Assembly (NCBI GenBank): GCA_947464275.1
Contig: CANHVU010000005.1
Span: forward strand, 62,001-126,000
Length of the DNA: 64,000 nucleotides
Source of the DNA: Bacteroidota bacterium
Lineage (GTDB): Bacteria; Bacteroidota; Bacteroidia; UKL13-3
Reading direction: 5' to 3'
Part shown: piece after piece, positions 17,279 through 26,796 of the stretch
Layout: each line of letters begins with the position of its first letter
Position numbering within the stretch: the stretch's first letter is position 1
Notes under the pieces: model-generated
The model's input: the letters and a program-made list of their open reading frames with translations, nothing else
Told to the model about the DNA's origin: nothing
Databases searched by the model: none
Position numbers and translations under genes: made by a program

Positions 17279-19681
17279 ATGAACAGCATGCAAGCCAACC
17301 TTTCATTTTCAGATTTTAAAGCAGTCGTTTTAGAAGATTATAAAATAGCATTTACAAGTAGAGCAGCAAGTTTGCTTGGACGAAAAGAAGTTTTAACAGG
17401 AAAAGCCAAATTTGGTATTTTTGGAGATGGTAAAGAATTGCCTCAAATAGCTATGGCTAAAGCATTTAAAAATGGCGATTTTAGAAGTGGTTATTACCGT
17501 GATCAAACTTTTATGATGGCAGCAGGTTTACTTACTGTTCAAGAATTTTTTGCCCAATTATATGCTCATACGGATGCTGATGCTGAACCTGCAAGTGCTG
17601 GCCGTATGATGAACGGTCATTACGGAACACGCAGCATTGATGCGGAAGGAAATTGGAAAGATTTAAAAAACTTAAAAAACTCATCTAGCGATATTTCTCC
17701 AACAGCAGGACAAATGATTCGCTTAGTTGGCTTAGCACAAGCCAGCAAATACTACAGAACCCATGCCAACGAAATTGGCCAAAATAATTTTAGTAACAAC
17801 GGAAACGAAGTAGCATGGGGAACAATTGGCAATGCAAGTAGCAGTGAAGGACATTTCTTTGAAGCCATTAATGCGGGTGGTGTTCTACAAATACCAATGG
17901 TGGTTTCTGTTTGGGACGATGGTTATGGAATTTCAGTTCCTGCCAAATACCAAACAACTAAAGAAAACATCAGTGAAATTTTAAAAGGTTTCCAACGCGA
18001 TTCAGAAAATGCAGGTTACCAAATTTTCAATGTAAAAGGTTGGGACTATGTAGCATTATGTAGTGCTTACGAGAAAGCTGCAAACATTGCAAGGCAAGAG
18101 CATGTTCCTTGCTTAATTCATGTAAACGAGCTAACACAACCTCAAGGTCACAGTACAAGTGGTTCGCATGAACGTTATAAATCGAAAGAGCGTTTGGCTT
18201 GGGAAGCAGATTTTGATTGCAACGCACAATTTAAAAAATGGATTATTGAAAATGGTTTAGCTACTGAAGAAGAGTTAAGCACCATTGAAAATGAAGCTCA
18301 AATTCATGTAAACGTGAGCAAAAAAGCTGCTTGGGAAGCGTATTTAAACCCAATAAAAACTGAAATTGCTGAGGCTTCAGAATTATTAACCGATTTAGCC
18401 AATGCCACACAAATAAGTGCGATAACTGATTTAGTTACTGAACTAAAAAGTATTAATGACCCAATTAGAAAGGATATTGCAGTAGCAATAAACAAATCTT
18501 TACGCCTTACTTATAAATTCCAAAATATGGAACGTGAACGTGTAATTAGCTTTAAGAACTTATATTTAAAAAGTAACGAAGAACGTTATAACTCTTACTT
18601 ACATAGCCAATCAAAACAAAATGCTTTGTTGGTAAATGAAGTGCCTGCCGCTTACTCCGATGACTCAAAAGTAGTTGATGGACGCGAAATTATGGTGGCT
18701 TGCTTTGATAATTTACTATCGGCCGATCCACGTGTTTTGGCTTTTGGTGAAGATGTAGGAAAAATAGGTGATGTAAATCAAGGGTTTGCAGGATTACAAG
18801 AAAAACATGGTGAAAGTCGTGTAAGTGATACCGGAATTAGAGAATTAACCATTATTGGCCAAGGGATAGGAACCGCCTTACGTGGTTTACGTCCAATTGC
18901 TGAAATTCAATATTTAGATTATTTATTGTATGGTTTACAACCTTTAAGCGATGATTTAGCCACTTTGCAATACAGAACCAAAGGCGGCCAAAAAGCGCCT
19001 TTAATTGTTCGTACACGAGGCCATAGATTAGAAGGGATTTGGCACTCTGGATCTCCAATTGGAATGATCATAAACTCATTAAGAGGTATGTATGTGTGTG
19101 TTCCTCGTAATATGACACAAGCCGCAGGTATGTACAATACATTAATGAAAAGCGATGAACCTGCATTGGTCATTGAATGTTTAAACGGCTATCGTTTAAA
19201 AGAAAAAATGCCAGATAATTTACCTGAATTTACTGTGGCTTTAGGAAAACCTGAAATATTAATCCAAGGTTCAGATGTAACTATAGTAACTTATGGAAGT
19301 ACTACTCGTGTAGCCGAAGAAGCTATTAAACAATTAGCCGAAATTGGAATAAGTGTGGAACTAATTGATGTTCAAACTTTATTACCATTTGATATTAACC
19401 ATAGTATTGTTGAATCAATTAAGAAAACCAATAAAGTAATTTTCTTAGATGAAGATGTGCCAGGAGGAGCAACTGCCTATATGATGCAGCAAGTTTTAGA
19501 AAATCAAGGTGCTTACCAATACCTAGATTATAAACCTATAACCATTTCTGCTAAAGCACACCGCCCTCCTTATGGAACCGATGGCGACTACTGGAGTAAA
19601 CCAAATGCAGAAGAAATATTTGAAGTAGTTTGCAATATGATGAGCGATTACGAGCCAGGCTATTTCCCTAAATTTTTATAA
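17279..19681 (+). CDS. Fused 2-oxoacid dehydrogenase E1 (alpha-beta fusion)
   Basis: An 800-residue single-chain E1 of a branched-chain 2-oxoacid or pyruvate dehydrogenase complex. The alpha-like part (about 10-420) carries SGYYRDQTFMMAAGLL, the thiamine-diphosphate region WGTIGNASSSEGHFFEAIN and WDDGYGISVPAKYQT. The beta-like part (about 455-800) has VACFDNLLSADPRVLAFGED, RVSDTGIRELTIIGQGIG, RGHRLEGIWHSGSPIG and the C-terminal transketolase segment VTIVTYGSTTRVAEE...VELIDVQTLLPFD. It decarboxylates a 2-oxoacid onto E2 lipoyl groups. Fused E1 chains are common in Bacteroidota. E2 and E3 genes are not nearby. Confidence 0.93.
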   Translation: MNSMQANLSFSDFKAVVLEDYKIAFTSRAASLLGRKEVLTGKAKFGIFGDGKELPQIAMAKAFKNGDFRSGYYRDQTFMMAAGLLTVQEFFAQLYAHTDADAEPASAGRMMNGHYGTRSIDAEGNWKDLKNLKNSSSDISPTAGQMIRLVGLAQASKYYRTHANEIGQNNFSNNGNEVAWGTIGNASSSEGHFFEAINAGGVLQIPMVVSVWDDGYGISVPAKYQTTKENISEILKGFQRDSENAGYQIFNVKGWDYVALCSAYEKAANIARQEHVPCLIHVNELTQPQGHSTSGSHERYKSKERLAWEADFDCNAQFKKWIIENGLATEEELSTIENEAQIHVNVSKKAAWEAYLNPIKTEIAEASELLTDLANATQISAITDLVTELKSINDPIRKDIAVAINKSLRLTYKFQNMERERVISFKNLYLKSNEERYNSYLHSQSKQNALLVNEVPAAYSDDSKVVDGREIMVACFDNLLSADPRVLAFGEDVGKIGDVNQGFAGLQEKHGESRVSDTGIRELTIIGQGIGTALRGLRPIAEIQYLDYLLYGLQPLSDDLATLQYRTKGGQKAPLIVRTRGHRLEGIWHSGSPIGMIINSLRGMYVCVPRNMTQAAGMYNTLMKSDEPALVIECLNGYRLKEKMPDNLPEFTVALGKPEILIQGSDVTIVTYGSTTRVAEEAIKQLAEIGISVELIDVQTLLPFDINHSIVESIKKTNKVIFLDEDVPGGATAYMMQQVLENQGAYQYLDYKPITISAKAHRPPYGTDGDYWSKPNAEEIFEVVCNMMSDYEPGYFPKFL

Positions 19682-19706
19682 TTAATACTTACAGAAAAAT
19701 AAATAA

Positions 19707-20399
19707 ATGAAAAAAACAATTTTAGCATTTTGCACAATTGCAGCTTTAACATCGTGTAACAACAAAAGTGGCTCCAATGGGAATTTAGATAACTATAAAA
19801 AGTTATTTGATAAAAGCATGAATAGTAAGGATTTTAATACTGCTATTGTTGCAGCACAATTAATTCTGACTGAAGATAGTTCTTTAACCTTATATGGAGA
19901 TACATTACCAGAACTTTATGCTGCAACAAGTAATATTATGGCTTGCGATGATGCAGTAACAACTGCACTAAAGCGTAATCCAAAAAGTGAACGATTCTTA
20001 TTATTGAAAGCACTTTGTGCTGAACAATTAGGAAAAGTAGATGAACAAATGAGTTTATACAATCAACTTTATGCTATAAATAAAAAGCCTGAGTATTTGT
20101 ATAGAATCACTGCTGCTGAATTTGGAACTGGAAATTTTAAAGCAGTTGAAAATAATTTAAAAGAACTAGACCAATTAGCTTTAACAACTAAAGATAGTAT
20201 TGATTTTATGCTAAGTGAAACCGAAAAACAAAAAGTTCCTTTAAAAGCTGCCTTATTAAATATGCGTGCAATAATGGCCGCACAAAAGGATAGAGATATG
20301 CTAAGCGCAAAAAAATATTTTGAAGCTGCAATTCGCGAATTCCCTGATTTTATTGTGGCTAAAGAATATTATAAACGCCTAATGACTGGTGGAAAATAG
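19707..20399 (+). CDS. Putative lipoprotein with TPR-like helices
   Basis: A 230-residue lipoprotein with signal MKKTILAFCTIAALTSC and lipid-modified Cys17. The rest is helical and TPR-like: FNTAIVAAQLILTED, SERFLLLKALCAEQLGKVDEQMSLYNQLY, EYLYRITAAEFGTGNFKAVENN, and a final AKKYFEAAIREFPDF. It starts 25 bp after the E1 stop and may be read from the same message. The cellular role is unknown. Confidence 0.8.
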   Translation: MKKTILAFCTIAALTSCNNKSGSNGNLDNYKKLFDKSMNSKDFNTAIVAAQLILTEDSSLTLYGDTLPELYAATSNIMACDDAVTTALKRNPKSERFLLLKALCAEQLGKVDEQMSLYNQLYAINKKPEYLYRITAAEFGTGNFKAVENNLKELDQLALTTKDSIDFMLSETEKQKVPLKAALLNMRAIMAAQKDRDMLSAKKYFEAAIREFPDFIVAKEYYKRLMTGGK

Positions 20400-20480
20400 T
20401 CATTAATAAAATAAAATTTGACTTTAATCATTTAAAATGTTTAATTGTAAATGTATTTCTGAATTTAAATTAATAAACTT

Positions 20481-21266
20481 ATGAAACTCTCTATTTCAAA
20501 TATTACTGTAACCTGTGGTAACTCTACAAATTTTGATTCAATCATTAAATTGAGCGCTTCAATGGCGAATAAATTTAATGCCAAATTGCATTTTTTATTT
20601 TATGATATGCCTGAAGTTGATTTGTCATCTAAATTAGCAGGTATAAGTTTCGAAACAGAGTACAGAAATAATGCAAGTCCAAAGGATTTGGCATCAAGAC
20701 TGAACAATCTTTTGCCTGATTTACTTATATTAAGTAACAAAACTAAAGATAGTAATGAGGGCTTATTTTCAGTAAATGATTCTTGCAAGATTATTGAACA
20801 CGCTGACAAACCTGTTTTAACAATTCCTGGAAATTATCATTTTGAGCAGTTTAGCAAAATATTAATTCCAATTGATACAAGTTTTGAAACTCGTCAAAAA
20901 GGACCTGCAACCATTGTAATGGCTCAAAAATATGATGCTTACGTAAATATTTTAGGTGTAAGTACAGATAAAAGTAAGGATAGCGAGGTAACAGTTTCTA
21001 ATTACTGCAGACAAGTAAGTAATAAGGTAGCAGAAAATGGAATTGATAATGAAATTGAAATACGATTAGGAGGCAATATTACAGAACAAACACTTAGTTA
21101 TGCTAATGAAATTGCTGCAGACTTGGTAGTTATTATGACAGAACAAGAGGTTAACTTTAAATCTTTTTTTACAGGCAAATTCTCAGAACAATTTATTAAA
21201 TTAGCTAATTTCCCTGTACTTAGTGTTAATACAAAAGATCTAATAGTTAGTGAAGCTAGATTATAA
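20481..21266 (+). CDS. Tandem universal stress protein
   Basis: A 261-residue protein with two Usp-type alpha/beta domains (about 1-118 and 125-261). Each begins with a strand like ISNITVTCGNST or FSKILIPIDTSFE, and the second ends in ADLVVIMTEQEVNFKSFFTGKFSEQFIKLANFPVLSV. The ATP-binding G-x2-G-x9-G(S/T) motif is not convincing, so it may be a non-ATP-binding Usp. It likely acts in stress survival. It is closed by a bidirectional terminator at 21287. Confidence 0.85.
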   Translation: MKLSISNITVTCGNSTNFDSIIKLSASMANKFNAKLHFLFYDMPEVDLSSKLAGISFETEYRNNASPKDLASRLNNLLPDLLILSNKTKDSNEGLFSVNDSCKIIEHADKPVLTIPGNYHFEQFSKILIPIDTSFETRQKGPATIVMAQKYDAYVNILGVSTDKSKDSEVTVSNYCRQVSNKVAENGIDNEIEIRLGGNITEQTLSYANEIAADLVVIMTEQEVNFKSFFTGKFSEQFIKLANFPVLSVNTKDLIVSEARL

Positions 21267-21286
21267 TAGTTCTAATTATAGTAAAT

Positions 21287-21326
21287 AAAAAAGACCCATT
21301 GGAAAATTTTCTAATGGGTCTTTTTT
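21287..21326. terminator. Bidirectional terminator between the Usp gene and the Omp28/T9SS gene
   Basis: AAAAAAGACCCATT (21287-21300) pairs with AATGGGTCTTTTTT (21313-21326) around a 12-nt loop, with A and T runs that serve both strands. Confidence 0.9.
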
Positions 21327-21349
21327 ATATACTATTCATTATATTACAT

Positions 21350-21380
21350 AAAAAAAAACCGCACCATTTAAGTGCAGTTT
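21350..21380 (-). terminator. Terminator of the Omp28/T9SS gene
   Basis: On the minus strand AAACTGCAC (21380-21372) pairs with GTGCGGTTT (21364-21356; one C-A mismatch), followed by a T run. It is a second hairpin about 30 bp from the shared one. Confidence 0.75.
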
Positions 21381-21403
21381 ATTTTTATAGAATTTAATAA
21401 ATA

Positions 21404-23350
21404 TTACTTAGCAATATTTAATTTTTTGCTAGAAACAATACCATTTGCTTCAATTTCAACAATGTATAAACCATTGTTTAAAGATGAACAATCAATAGTA
21501 GATTCAGTTGTTCTGATAACTTCTTTACCTGTTAAATCTTTAACACTAATAGATAAATTCTTTACATTAGTTGGTGTAACTATAGTAAAATTATTAGTAG
21601 CAGGATTAGGGAAAATTTCAAAAGAAACTTCTTTTGAATTCTCTTCAACAGCTAATTTAGTATAAGAATTTACATTGATTTCATCAATGAATAATGAATT
21701 ACCATGAGTACCAGATGTTGCAGTAAGTTTAACTAAAACTTTTTTGTTTTTGTATTCACTTAAAGAAACTCTAACATATTTGTATTCTCCACCTTTAGGA
21801 TCGTAAAAGGTATTTGCAGTAGTAGGTTGACCAGTTTCAACACAATTAACAGTGTTAACTTTAGTCCAAGTTGCTCCACAATCAATTGATACATATAAAT
21901 CAATTGTAGGTGCAGTTCCACCCAATTCACCATCAGAATAAGCGTAATAATAAGAAACGCCAGGATCAGTGTTAGCTGAATAATCTACTTCACCAAATAT
22001 AATACTAGCTGGTTTATTTGCTGTATTCCAAGAGTTATGAAGTTTTAAAACTACTGCACTTGCTGAACCAAATTGACCATATTTTGTGGTTGAACCAGTT
22101 AAAATTTGCATATTAGGATTTTCGCTTAAATCAAAAGCCATATTAGCAGGAATACCTGATTCGAAGCCAGCCTTGAACGTTGTAAATGCAGCTTGTTTAA
22201 ATCCAAATGTAGAAGTACTGGCTAAATCATTACTATTATCTGTATCAAACAAATTATTTGCATTGATATTTTTAAAGCCTGCAAACGCTAATTTAAACGT
22301 ACCAGTATTATTTACATTAATTGTTCCCCAATCAACTATTGTTTTTGCTCCTTTAGCAAGTGAACCAGTAAATGTTTTAGTAGTTGCAGTGCCATTTACA
22401 GTAGCAGTAACATCAAAAGAAGTAACTTCTGCATCTAAATTATTTGTAACTTCAACTTTGGGATTAATTGAACTAAAACAATAGCCTGAAGGCATTACTG
22501 TGATATCTTTTAATGCTAAATCTGTTTTTAAAGTTGGATCAAAATCTACTTTTGCTCCTGAACCTGATAATATTTTTGAACCACCAGCTGACTCAGTTAC
22601 AAAAGCAACAACATTTAATTTGTTTAAAACTGCTTCAATATTATTATAGCTTGCAGGAATGGTAGTAGTAATTTTTTTATACATGTAATAGTCTTTCGTG
22701 GTGGTGTCAATTGCCTCACCAAAATTTCCAGATGTTAATAATTGGCGTAAAGCATGATTATGCTTGTATTGTCCATTAACGAAATTTGATGGATTAGCAT
22801 TACTACCATCTATTTGAGATCCTAATATACCATCTTGAGTTAAGGCAACAGTTAGGTAATTTTTAGGTTGTGAACTAGCGCTTGTATAATATACTTCAAC
22901 TTCAGTAGTTAAAACTCTTGTTTTAAAATCAACAAACGCTTTAACATAAACATTTACTGGAGACGACTCATTTAAAATTGCTGATGCTTGCGATGACCAT
23001 AAATTTCTACCTTGTCCCCAAGGTGATGTATTTCTATTTACTGAACCACTTGGGTATCCTGTAATACCTGCTGCTGCGTCAATTGCATTACCAGCAGGTG
23101 TTCTCAAATCAAGCTGACCAGCAGAAGGTGCTGCAAATGAACCAGAGTGAATGTTAATTAAAAAAACTTTTCCAGGGTTAGATGCTTCAATTTGATTAGC
23201 AATAACATGTCCAGCAGGACACCAAGTACAGTTAATACCAGTAAACTCCTCTAAAACTACATTTCTTTTCTGTGGAGTTGTAGCAACCCACTGTTGTGCT
23301 GACGCGTGAATTGCGGCAAAGCATAAACCTGCAAGTAATAATTTTTTCAT
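21404..23350 (-). CDS. Large Omp28-like secreted protein with T9SS sorting domain
   Basis: A 648-residue exported protein: signal peptide about 1-19 (HASAQ), then an Omp28/thioredoxin-like domain with CTWC (Cys41, Cys44) in EEFTGINCTWCPAGH, followed by INIHSGSFAAP and GYPSGSVNR. Middle regions are beta-rich adhesion-type modules (about 260-560, e.g. DWGTINVNNTGTFKLAF and SLFIDEINVNSYT). The C-terminus (about 573-648) is a T9SS type A domain: FEIFPNPATNNF, VKDLTGKEVIRT, LNNGLYIVEIE. It is predicted to be surface-displayed. It shares its N-terminal domain with the lipoprotein at 4841-5680. Confidence 0.88.
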   Translation of the reverse strand: MKKLLLAGLCFAAIHASAQQWVATTPQKRNVVLEEFTGINCTWCPAGHVIANQIEASNPGKVFLINIHSGSFAAPSAGQLDLRTPAGNAIDAAAGITGYPSGSVNRNTSPWGQGRNLWSSQASAILNESSPVNVYVKAFVDFKTRVLTTEVEVYYTSASSQPKNYLTVALTQDGILGSQIDGSNANPSNFVNGQYKHNHALRQLLTSGNFGEAIDTTTKDYYMYKKITTTIPASYNNIEAVLNKLNVVAFVTESAGGSKILSGSGAKVDFDPTLKTDLALKDITVMPSGYCFSSINPKVEVTNNLDAEVTSFDVTATVNGTATTKTFTGSLAKGAKTIVDWGTINVNNTGTFKLAFAGFKNINANNLFDTDNSNDLASTSTFGFKQAAFTTFKAGFESGIPANMAFDLSENPNMQILTGSTTKYGQFGSASAVVLKLHNSWNTANKPASIIFGEVDYSANTDPGVSYYYAYSDGELGGTAPTIDLYVSIDCGATWTKVNTVNCVETGQPTTANTFYDPKGGEYKYVRVSLSEYKNKKVLVKLTATSGTHGNSLFIDEINVNSYTKLAVEENSKEVSFEIFPNPATNNFTIVTPTNVKNLSISVKDLTGKEVIRTTESTIDCSSLNNGLYIVEIEANGIVSSKKLNIAK

Positions 23351-23477
23351 ATAATTAATTTGTATTTTAAAATATCAATATTAAGGTTTTTTTTAGAAAT
23401 TTTACTTGCTTTTTGTCACTTTTTAGCGAAAATAAAAAATAGCAATATTTTCAATTTCAACTTACTTTTGAAAACCA

Positions 23478-24581
23478 ATGCTTTTAAACTTAAATACAAT
23501 AAGACTTTACAATTTTAAAAACTACAAAACCATAAATTTTGATTTTTGTAATCAGATTAATTGTTTTACGGGATTAAATGGAAGTGGTAAAACAAATGTT
23601 TTAGATGCAATTTATTATTTATGTTTTACAAAAAGCTATTTTCAAAACCAAGATTTTATTAACATAAATCAAGGTGAAGTAGAAATGAGTATTTCTGGTG
23701 TTTTTAATAAGAATAGCAACATAGAGAATGTTCAATTGATTGTTAAAAAAGGAAGTAAAAAGTTTAAGTTAAACAATAACGAATACCCAAAACTATCTGA
23801 TCACATAGGGATTTATCCACTTGTTATCATTGCACCAAACGATATATACTTAATTCATGAAGGAAGTGAAGAAAGACGTAAATTCATAGATTCTTTTATA
23901 TCACAATTTGATAAAGAATATTTGTTTCAACTAATACAATACAATAAAACACTAGAGCAAAGAAATGCGCTATTAAAAAGCTTTTTTGATAATCAAAATT
24001 TTAATGATAGTTTGATTGAAACATACAATTTAAAATTAACACTAACAGGCAATATCATTTTTGAAAAACGAAAATTATTTATGCTTGATTTTGAAGTTTT
24101 ATTTACAAAATACTACAACCTCATTAGTAATGAAAGTGATGAAATTGCTATAAAGTACGAAAGTCAATTATTCAATAATAACCTCGATAACTTACTTACC
24201 GATTCAATTGCAATAGACCGAGCTTCACAAAGAACCACAAAAGGCATTCATAAAGATGATGTTTTATTTGAAATCAATCATTTCCCCTTAAAAAAAATGG
24301 GGAGTCAAGGTCAGCAAAAGTCATACATAATAGCTTTAAAACTGGCTCAATATGAATACTTATTGTTAAAAACTGGTATTAAACCAATTCTGTTACTTGA
24401 CGATATTTTTGAAAAATTGGATAATAATAGACTGGCTATTATTCTTTCAATGATTGCCAACGATAATTTTGGGCAAATATTTATTAGTGACACTGACAAA
24501 AAAAGGCTTGAAGAAATGTTTAAAGATCTTCAAGCCAATATTAAATATTTTGAAATTGATAAAGGAAATTTAATTATCTAA
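23478..24581 (+). CDS. recF: DNA replication and repair protein RecF
   Basis: A 367-residue SMC-like ATPase that helps RecA load at gapped DNA with RecO/RecR. Walker A is GLNGSGKT (32-39). The RecF-specific segments are APNDIYLIHEGSEERRKFID, RTTKGIHKDDVLF, the ABC signature GSQGQQKSYIIALKLAQ and Walker B ILLLDDIFEKLD. TACTTTTG at 23463-23470 fits the -7 promoter box, only seven bases before the ATG, so transcripts could have a very short leader. Its stop overlaps the stop of the convergent response regulator by four bases. Confidence 0.96.
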   Translation: MLLNLNTIRLYNFKNYKTINFDFCNQINCFTGLNGSGKTNVLDAIYYLCFTKSYFQNQDFININQGEVEMSISGVFNKNSNIENVQLIVKKGSKKFKLNNNEYPKLSDHIGIYPLVIIAPNDIYLIHEGSEERRKFIDSFISQFDKEYLFQLIQYNKTLEQRNALLKSFFDNQNFNDSLIETYNLKLTLTGNIIFEKRKLFMLDFEVLFTKYYNLISNESDEIAIKYESQLFNNNLDNLLTDSIAIDRASQRTTKGIHKDDVLFEINHFPLKKMGSQGQQKSYIIALKLAQYEYLLLKTGIKPILLLDDIFEKLDNNRLAIILSMIANDNFGQIFISDTDKKRLEEMFKDLQANIKYFEIDKGNLII

Positions 24582-24946
24582 CTCTTTGCATTTAAAGCCA
24601 AATCAATAGCTAATTCTACCATTTGAGATGTAATTGGTTTTGATAAAAAACCATGACTATTTGCTTCGCTAATTCGTTTAAAAGTTTCGCTTTCTTTATG
24701 ACTTGATGTAAAAATAACCTTGGTCTTATCCCCTACTATTTTGGCTGTATCTACTCCATCAAGCTTGTTATTTAACTCAATATCCATGATACAAATATCT
24801 ATTGTTTCGCGCCTAATAATATCTATGGCTTCAAAACCATTTGTGCAAGAAATAATATTCTTATAATTTAAACCAGTAAGTGTTTTACGTAAAACTTCTC
24901 TAGTTAACTCATCATCTTCTACTATTAAGAATGTTGTATTTTTCAT
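24578..24946 (-). CDS. Single-domain response regulator
   Basis: A 122-residue receiver domain with no output domain. The acidic pocket is Glu10-Asp11-Asp12, phospho-acceptor Asp55 sits in ICIMDIEL, the switch residue is Thr80 (VIFTSSH) and the conserved lysine is Lys103 (LSKPI). CheY/Spo0F-like single receivers act by protein contact or as phosphorelay intermediates. No histidine kinase gene is adjacent; the HisKA-only protein at 14620 is the only related gene here. ATG 24946 is chosen over TTG 24967. Confidence 0.92.
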   Translation of the reverse strand: MKNTTFLIVEDDELTREVLRKTLTGLNYKNIISCTNGFEAIDIIRRETIDICIMDIELNNKLDGVDTAKIVGDKTKVIFTSSHKESETFKRISEANSHGFLSKPITSQMVELAIDLALNAKS

Positions 24947-25159
24947 GTATTTAAGTTTTTTCAACAAATGTGGTAATTATTTCAAATAAATTACCATTAA
25001 ATAATTTAATTTATTAGCACATTCATGTGTTTTTAATAAACAAATAGACAAACCATACAGCATATTTTTTAAAACTAACAAAACAAATTTTAAAAATTGA
25101 CGTATAAACAATAATAACTTATAATTGCAAATTATTCAAACTTGGAATTAAATAGACAA

Positions 25160-26113
25160 ATGAAAGTAACAGATATAATCAAAAATGCAAAAGACACCTT
25201 ATTTTCTATTGAAATTTTACCCCCATTAAAAGGCAAGGATATTAAATCTGTTTATAGTGGAATTGATCCTTTGATTGAATTTAAACCAGCATTCATAGAT
25301 GTAACCTATCATCGTGAAGAATTTGTTTTGCGTAAACGTAATGATGGAGGCTTTGATAAAGTTTATACCCGTAAACGTCCGGGTACGGTGGCTATTTGTG
25401 CTGCTTTAATGAATCACTACAAAATTGATACTGTACCTCATTTAATTTGTGGTGGATTTAGTAAAGAGGAAACCGAAAATGCGCTAATAGAATTAAATTT
25501 TTTAGGGGTAGATAATGTACTTGTTTTGCGAGGCGACAATGTTAAAAACGAGTCGAATTTTATTCCTGAACATGATGGAAACAAAGATTCTTTAGAACTT
25601 TTGAAACAAGTTAAAAATATGAACAACGGCATTTATCTTGACCCAGACCTAGAAAATGCTACACCTTCAAATTTTTGTATTTCAGTTTCAGGATATCCAG
25701 AAAAACACTATGAGGCTCCAAATATGAATAGCGATCTAAAATGGTTAAAAGCCAAAATAGATGCAGGTGCTGAATATATCGTTACCCAAATGTTTTTTGA
25801 TAATCAAAAATTTTTGAATTTTGTTAAAACCGTTAAGGATATGGGCATTGATGTGCCTATTATTCCTGGTATAAAACCTATTACTACAAAAAAACAACTT
25901 AGTATCCTTCCTAAAATATTTCATATTGATATTCCTGTGGAGTTAACCAATGAAATTGAAAAATGTAAAGACGATAAAGCTGTAAAGCAAGTTGGAATAG
26001 AATGGGCTATACAGCAATCAATTGAACTTAAAAAAGCTGGAACTCCTGTGCTTCATTATTACACCATGGGATTAGCAGAAACAACCAAACAAATAGCTAG
26101 TAAAGTTTTTTAA
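25160..26113 (+). CDS. metF: Methylenetetrahydrofolate reductase
   Basis: A 317-residue MTHFR (FAD-dependent TIM barrel) reducing 5,10-methylene-THF to 5-methyl-THF for methionine synthesis. Family pieces are [75 protein letters not shown] and [14 protein letters not shown] 25160 gives the normal N-terminus ([11 protein letters not shown]); TTG 25142 would add six residues. The DUF2256 mini-gene follows after 7 bp. Confidence 0.95.
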   Translation: MKVTDIIKNAKDTLFSIEILPPLKGKDIKSVYSGIDPLIEFKPAFIDVTYHREEFVLRKRNDGGFDKVYTRKRPGTVAICAALMNHYKIDTVPHLICGGFSKEETENALIELNFLGVDNVLVLRGDNVKNESNFIPEHDGNKDSLELLKQVKNMNNGIYLDPDLENATPSNFCISVSGYPEKHYEAPNMNSDLKWLKAKIDAGAEYIVTQMFFDNQKFLNFVKTVKDMGIDVPIIPGIKPITTKKQLSILPKIFHIDIPVELTNEIEKCKDDKAVKQVGIEWAIQQSIELKKAGTPVLHYYTMGLAETTKQIASKVF

Positions 26114-26120
26114 CTGTAAT

Positions 26121-26255
26121 ATGAAAGGGGTAAAAAAAGAAAACCTACCCACCAAAATATGTTTGGTTTGTAATAAACCTTTTGTTTGGCGCAAAAAATG
26201 GGAAAAAGTATGGGCAGAGGTTAAATATTGTAGTAATAGGTGTAAAGGAAAATAG
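26121..26255 (+). CDS. DUF2256 zinc-ribbon-like mini-protein
   Basis: A 44-residue protein starting seven bases after metF. Four cysteines are spaced as two pairs, C14-x2-C17 and C37-x3-C41, with a Trp-rich basic stretch between ([11 protein letters not shown]). This is the DUF2256 pattern ([10 protein letters not shown]...VKYCSNRCK), a probable zinc knuckle. DUF2256 proteins are often encoded near photolyase/cryptochrome genes; here the photolyase is 12 kb away. The function is unknown. Confidence 0.85.
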   Translation: MKGVKKENLPTKICLVCNKPFVWRKKWEKVWAEVKYCSNRCKGK

Positions 26256-26265
26256 TTTAATATGA

Positions 26266-26730
26266 TTACATATAAAACAAGACTTCTTCGTTATTTACAA
26301 TTTTAATATTATCAATCAAATTATTTTCTAAAACGTTTGCCCATGTCTCAAGGTATAAAGCTACGTCTTCCCTATTATTATTTTTTAATGTTGGTGTGTT
26401 TTTAGGTAAATTAGATAAAATTAATGGGTCTGAAAGGTATTCTAAATGCTTTAAATCGTAAGTGCTCAATCCTTTTTCTAGCAAGCCAAAAATCATTTTA
26501 TCCATTTGCATGCCACTTGTTGGGCAATAATCATTAACTTGTTCTGACCAATCACCAACACCAACCATTGCATATTCATGGATAGTTTTTTTATCAATAT
26601 TCAATAAAGTTTGGGCTAAGTTTCCACAATTGCAATTTCCCATATGTCCCCATTCGTATGGTTTGCCATTTCGCAAGTTTTTAGCTGTAATTCTAAATGC
26701 TTCAATTAACAATAAATTTACCTTTGCCAT
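26266..26730 (-). CDS. Conserved hypothetical protein with GHMGNCNCGNLAQ motif
   Basis: A 154-residue cytosolic protein, helical, without a signal peptide. A striking central motif is WGHMGNCNCGNLAQTL (Cys33, Cys35), followed by HEYAMVGVGDWSEQVNDYC and YDLKHLEYLSDP and a late DVALYLETWANVLE. I recall related uncharacterised proteins with the same GHMG-CNCGHLAQ core, and cannot name a function. The Cys/His cluster suggests a metal or redox site. It is convergent with the DUF2256 gene (10 bp) and downstream of queE. Confidence 0.75.
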   Translation of the reverse strand: MAKVNLLLIEAFRITAKNLRNGKPYEWGHMGNCNCGNLAQTLLNIDKKTIHEYAMVGVGDWSEQVNDYCPTSGMQMDKMIFGLLEKGLSTYDLKHLEYLSDPLILSNLPKNTPTLKNNNREDVALYLETWANVLENNLIDNIKIVNNEEVLFYM

Positions 26731-26796
26731 AATGATTTCTATTTATATAATATATAAAAAAATAATTTCGAAATTGTTTTATTAAATTAGGAATGT

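Noticed and set aside
24968-25159. Possible SAM riboswitch before metF
   Set aside because: No recognisable SAM-I or SAM-II pairing or conserved core can be seen in this AT-rich leader.
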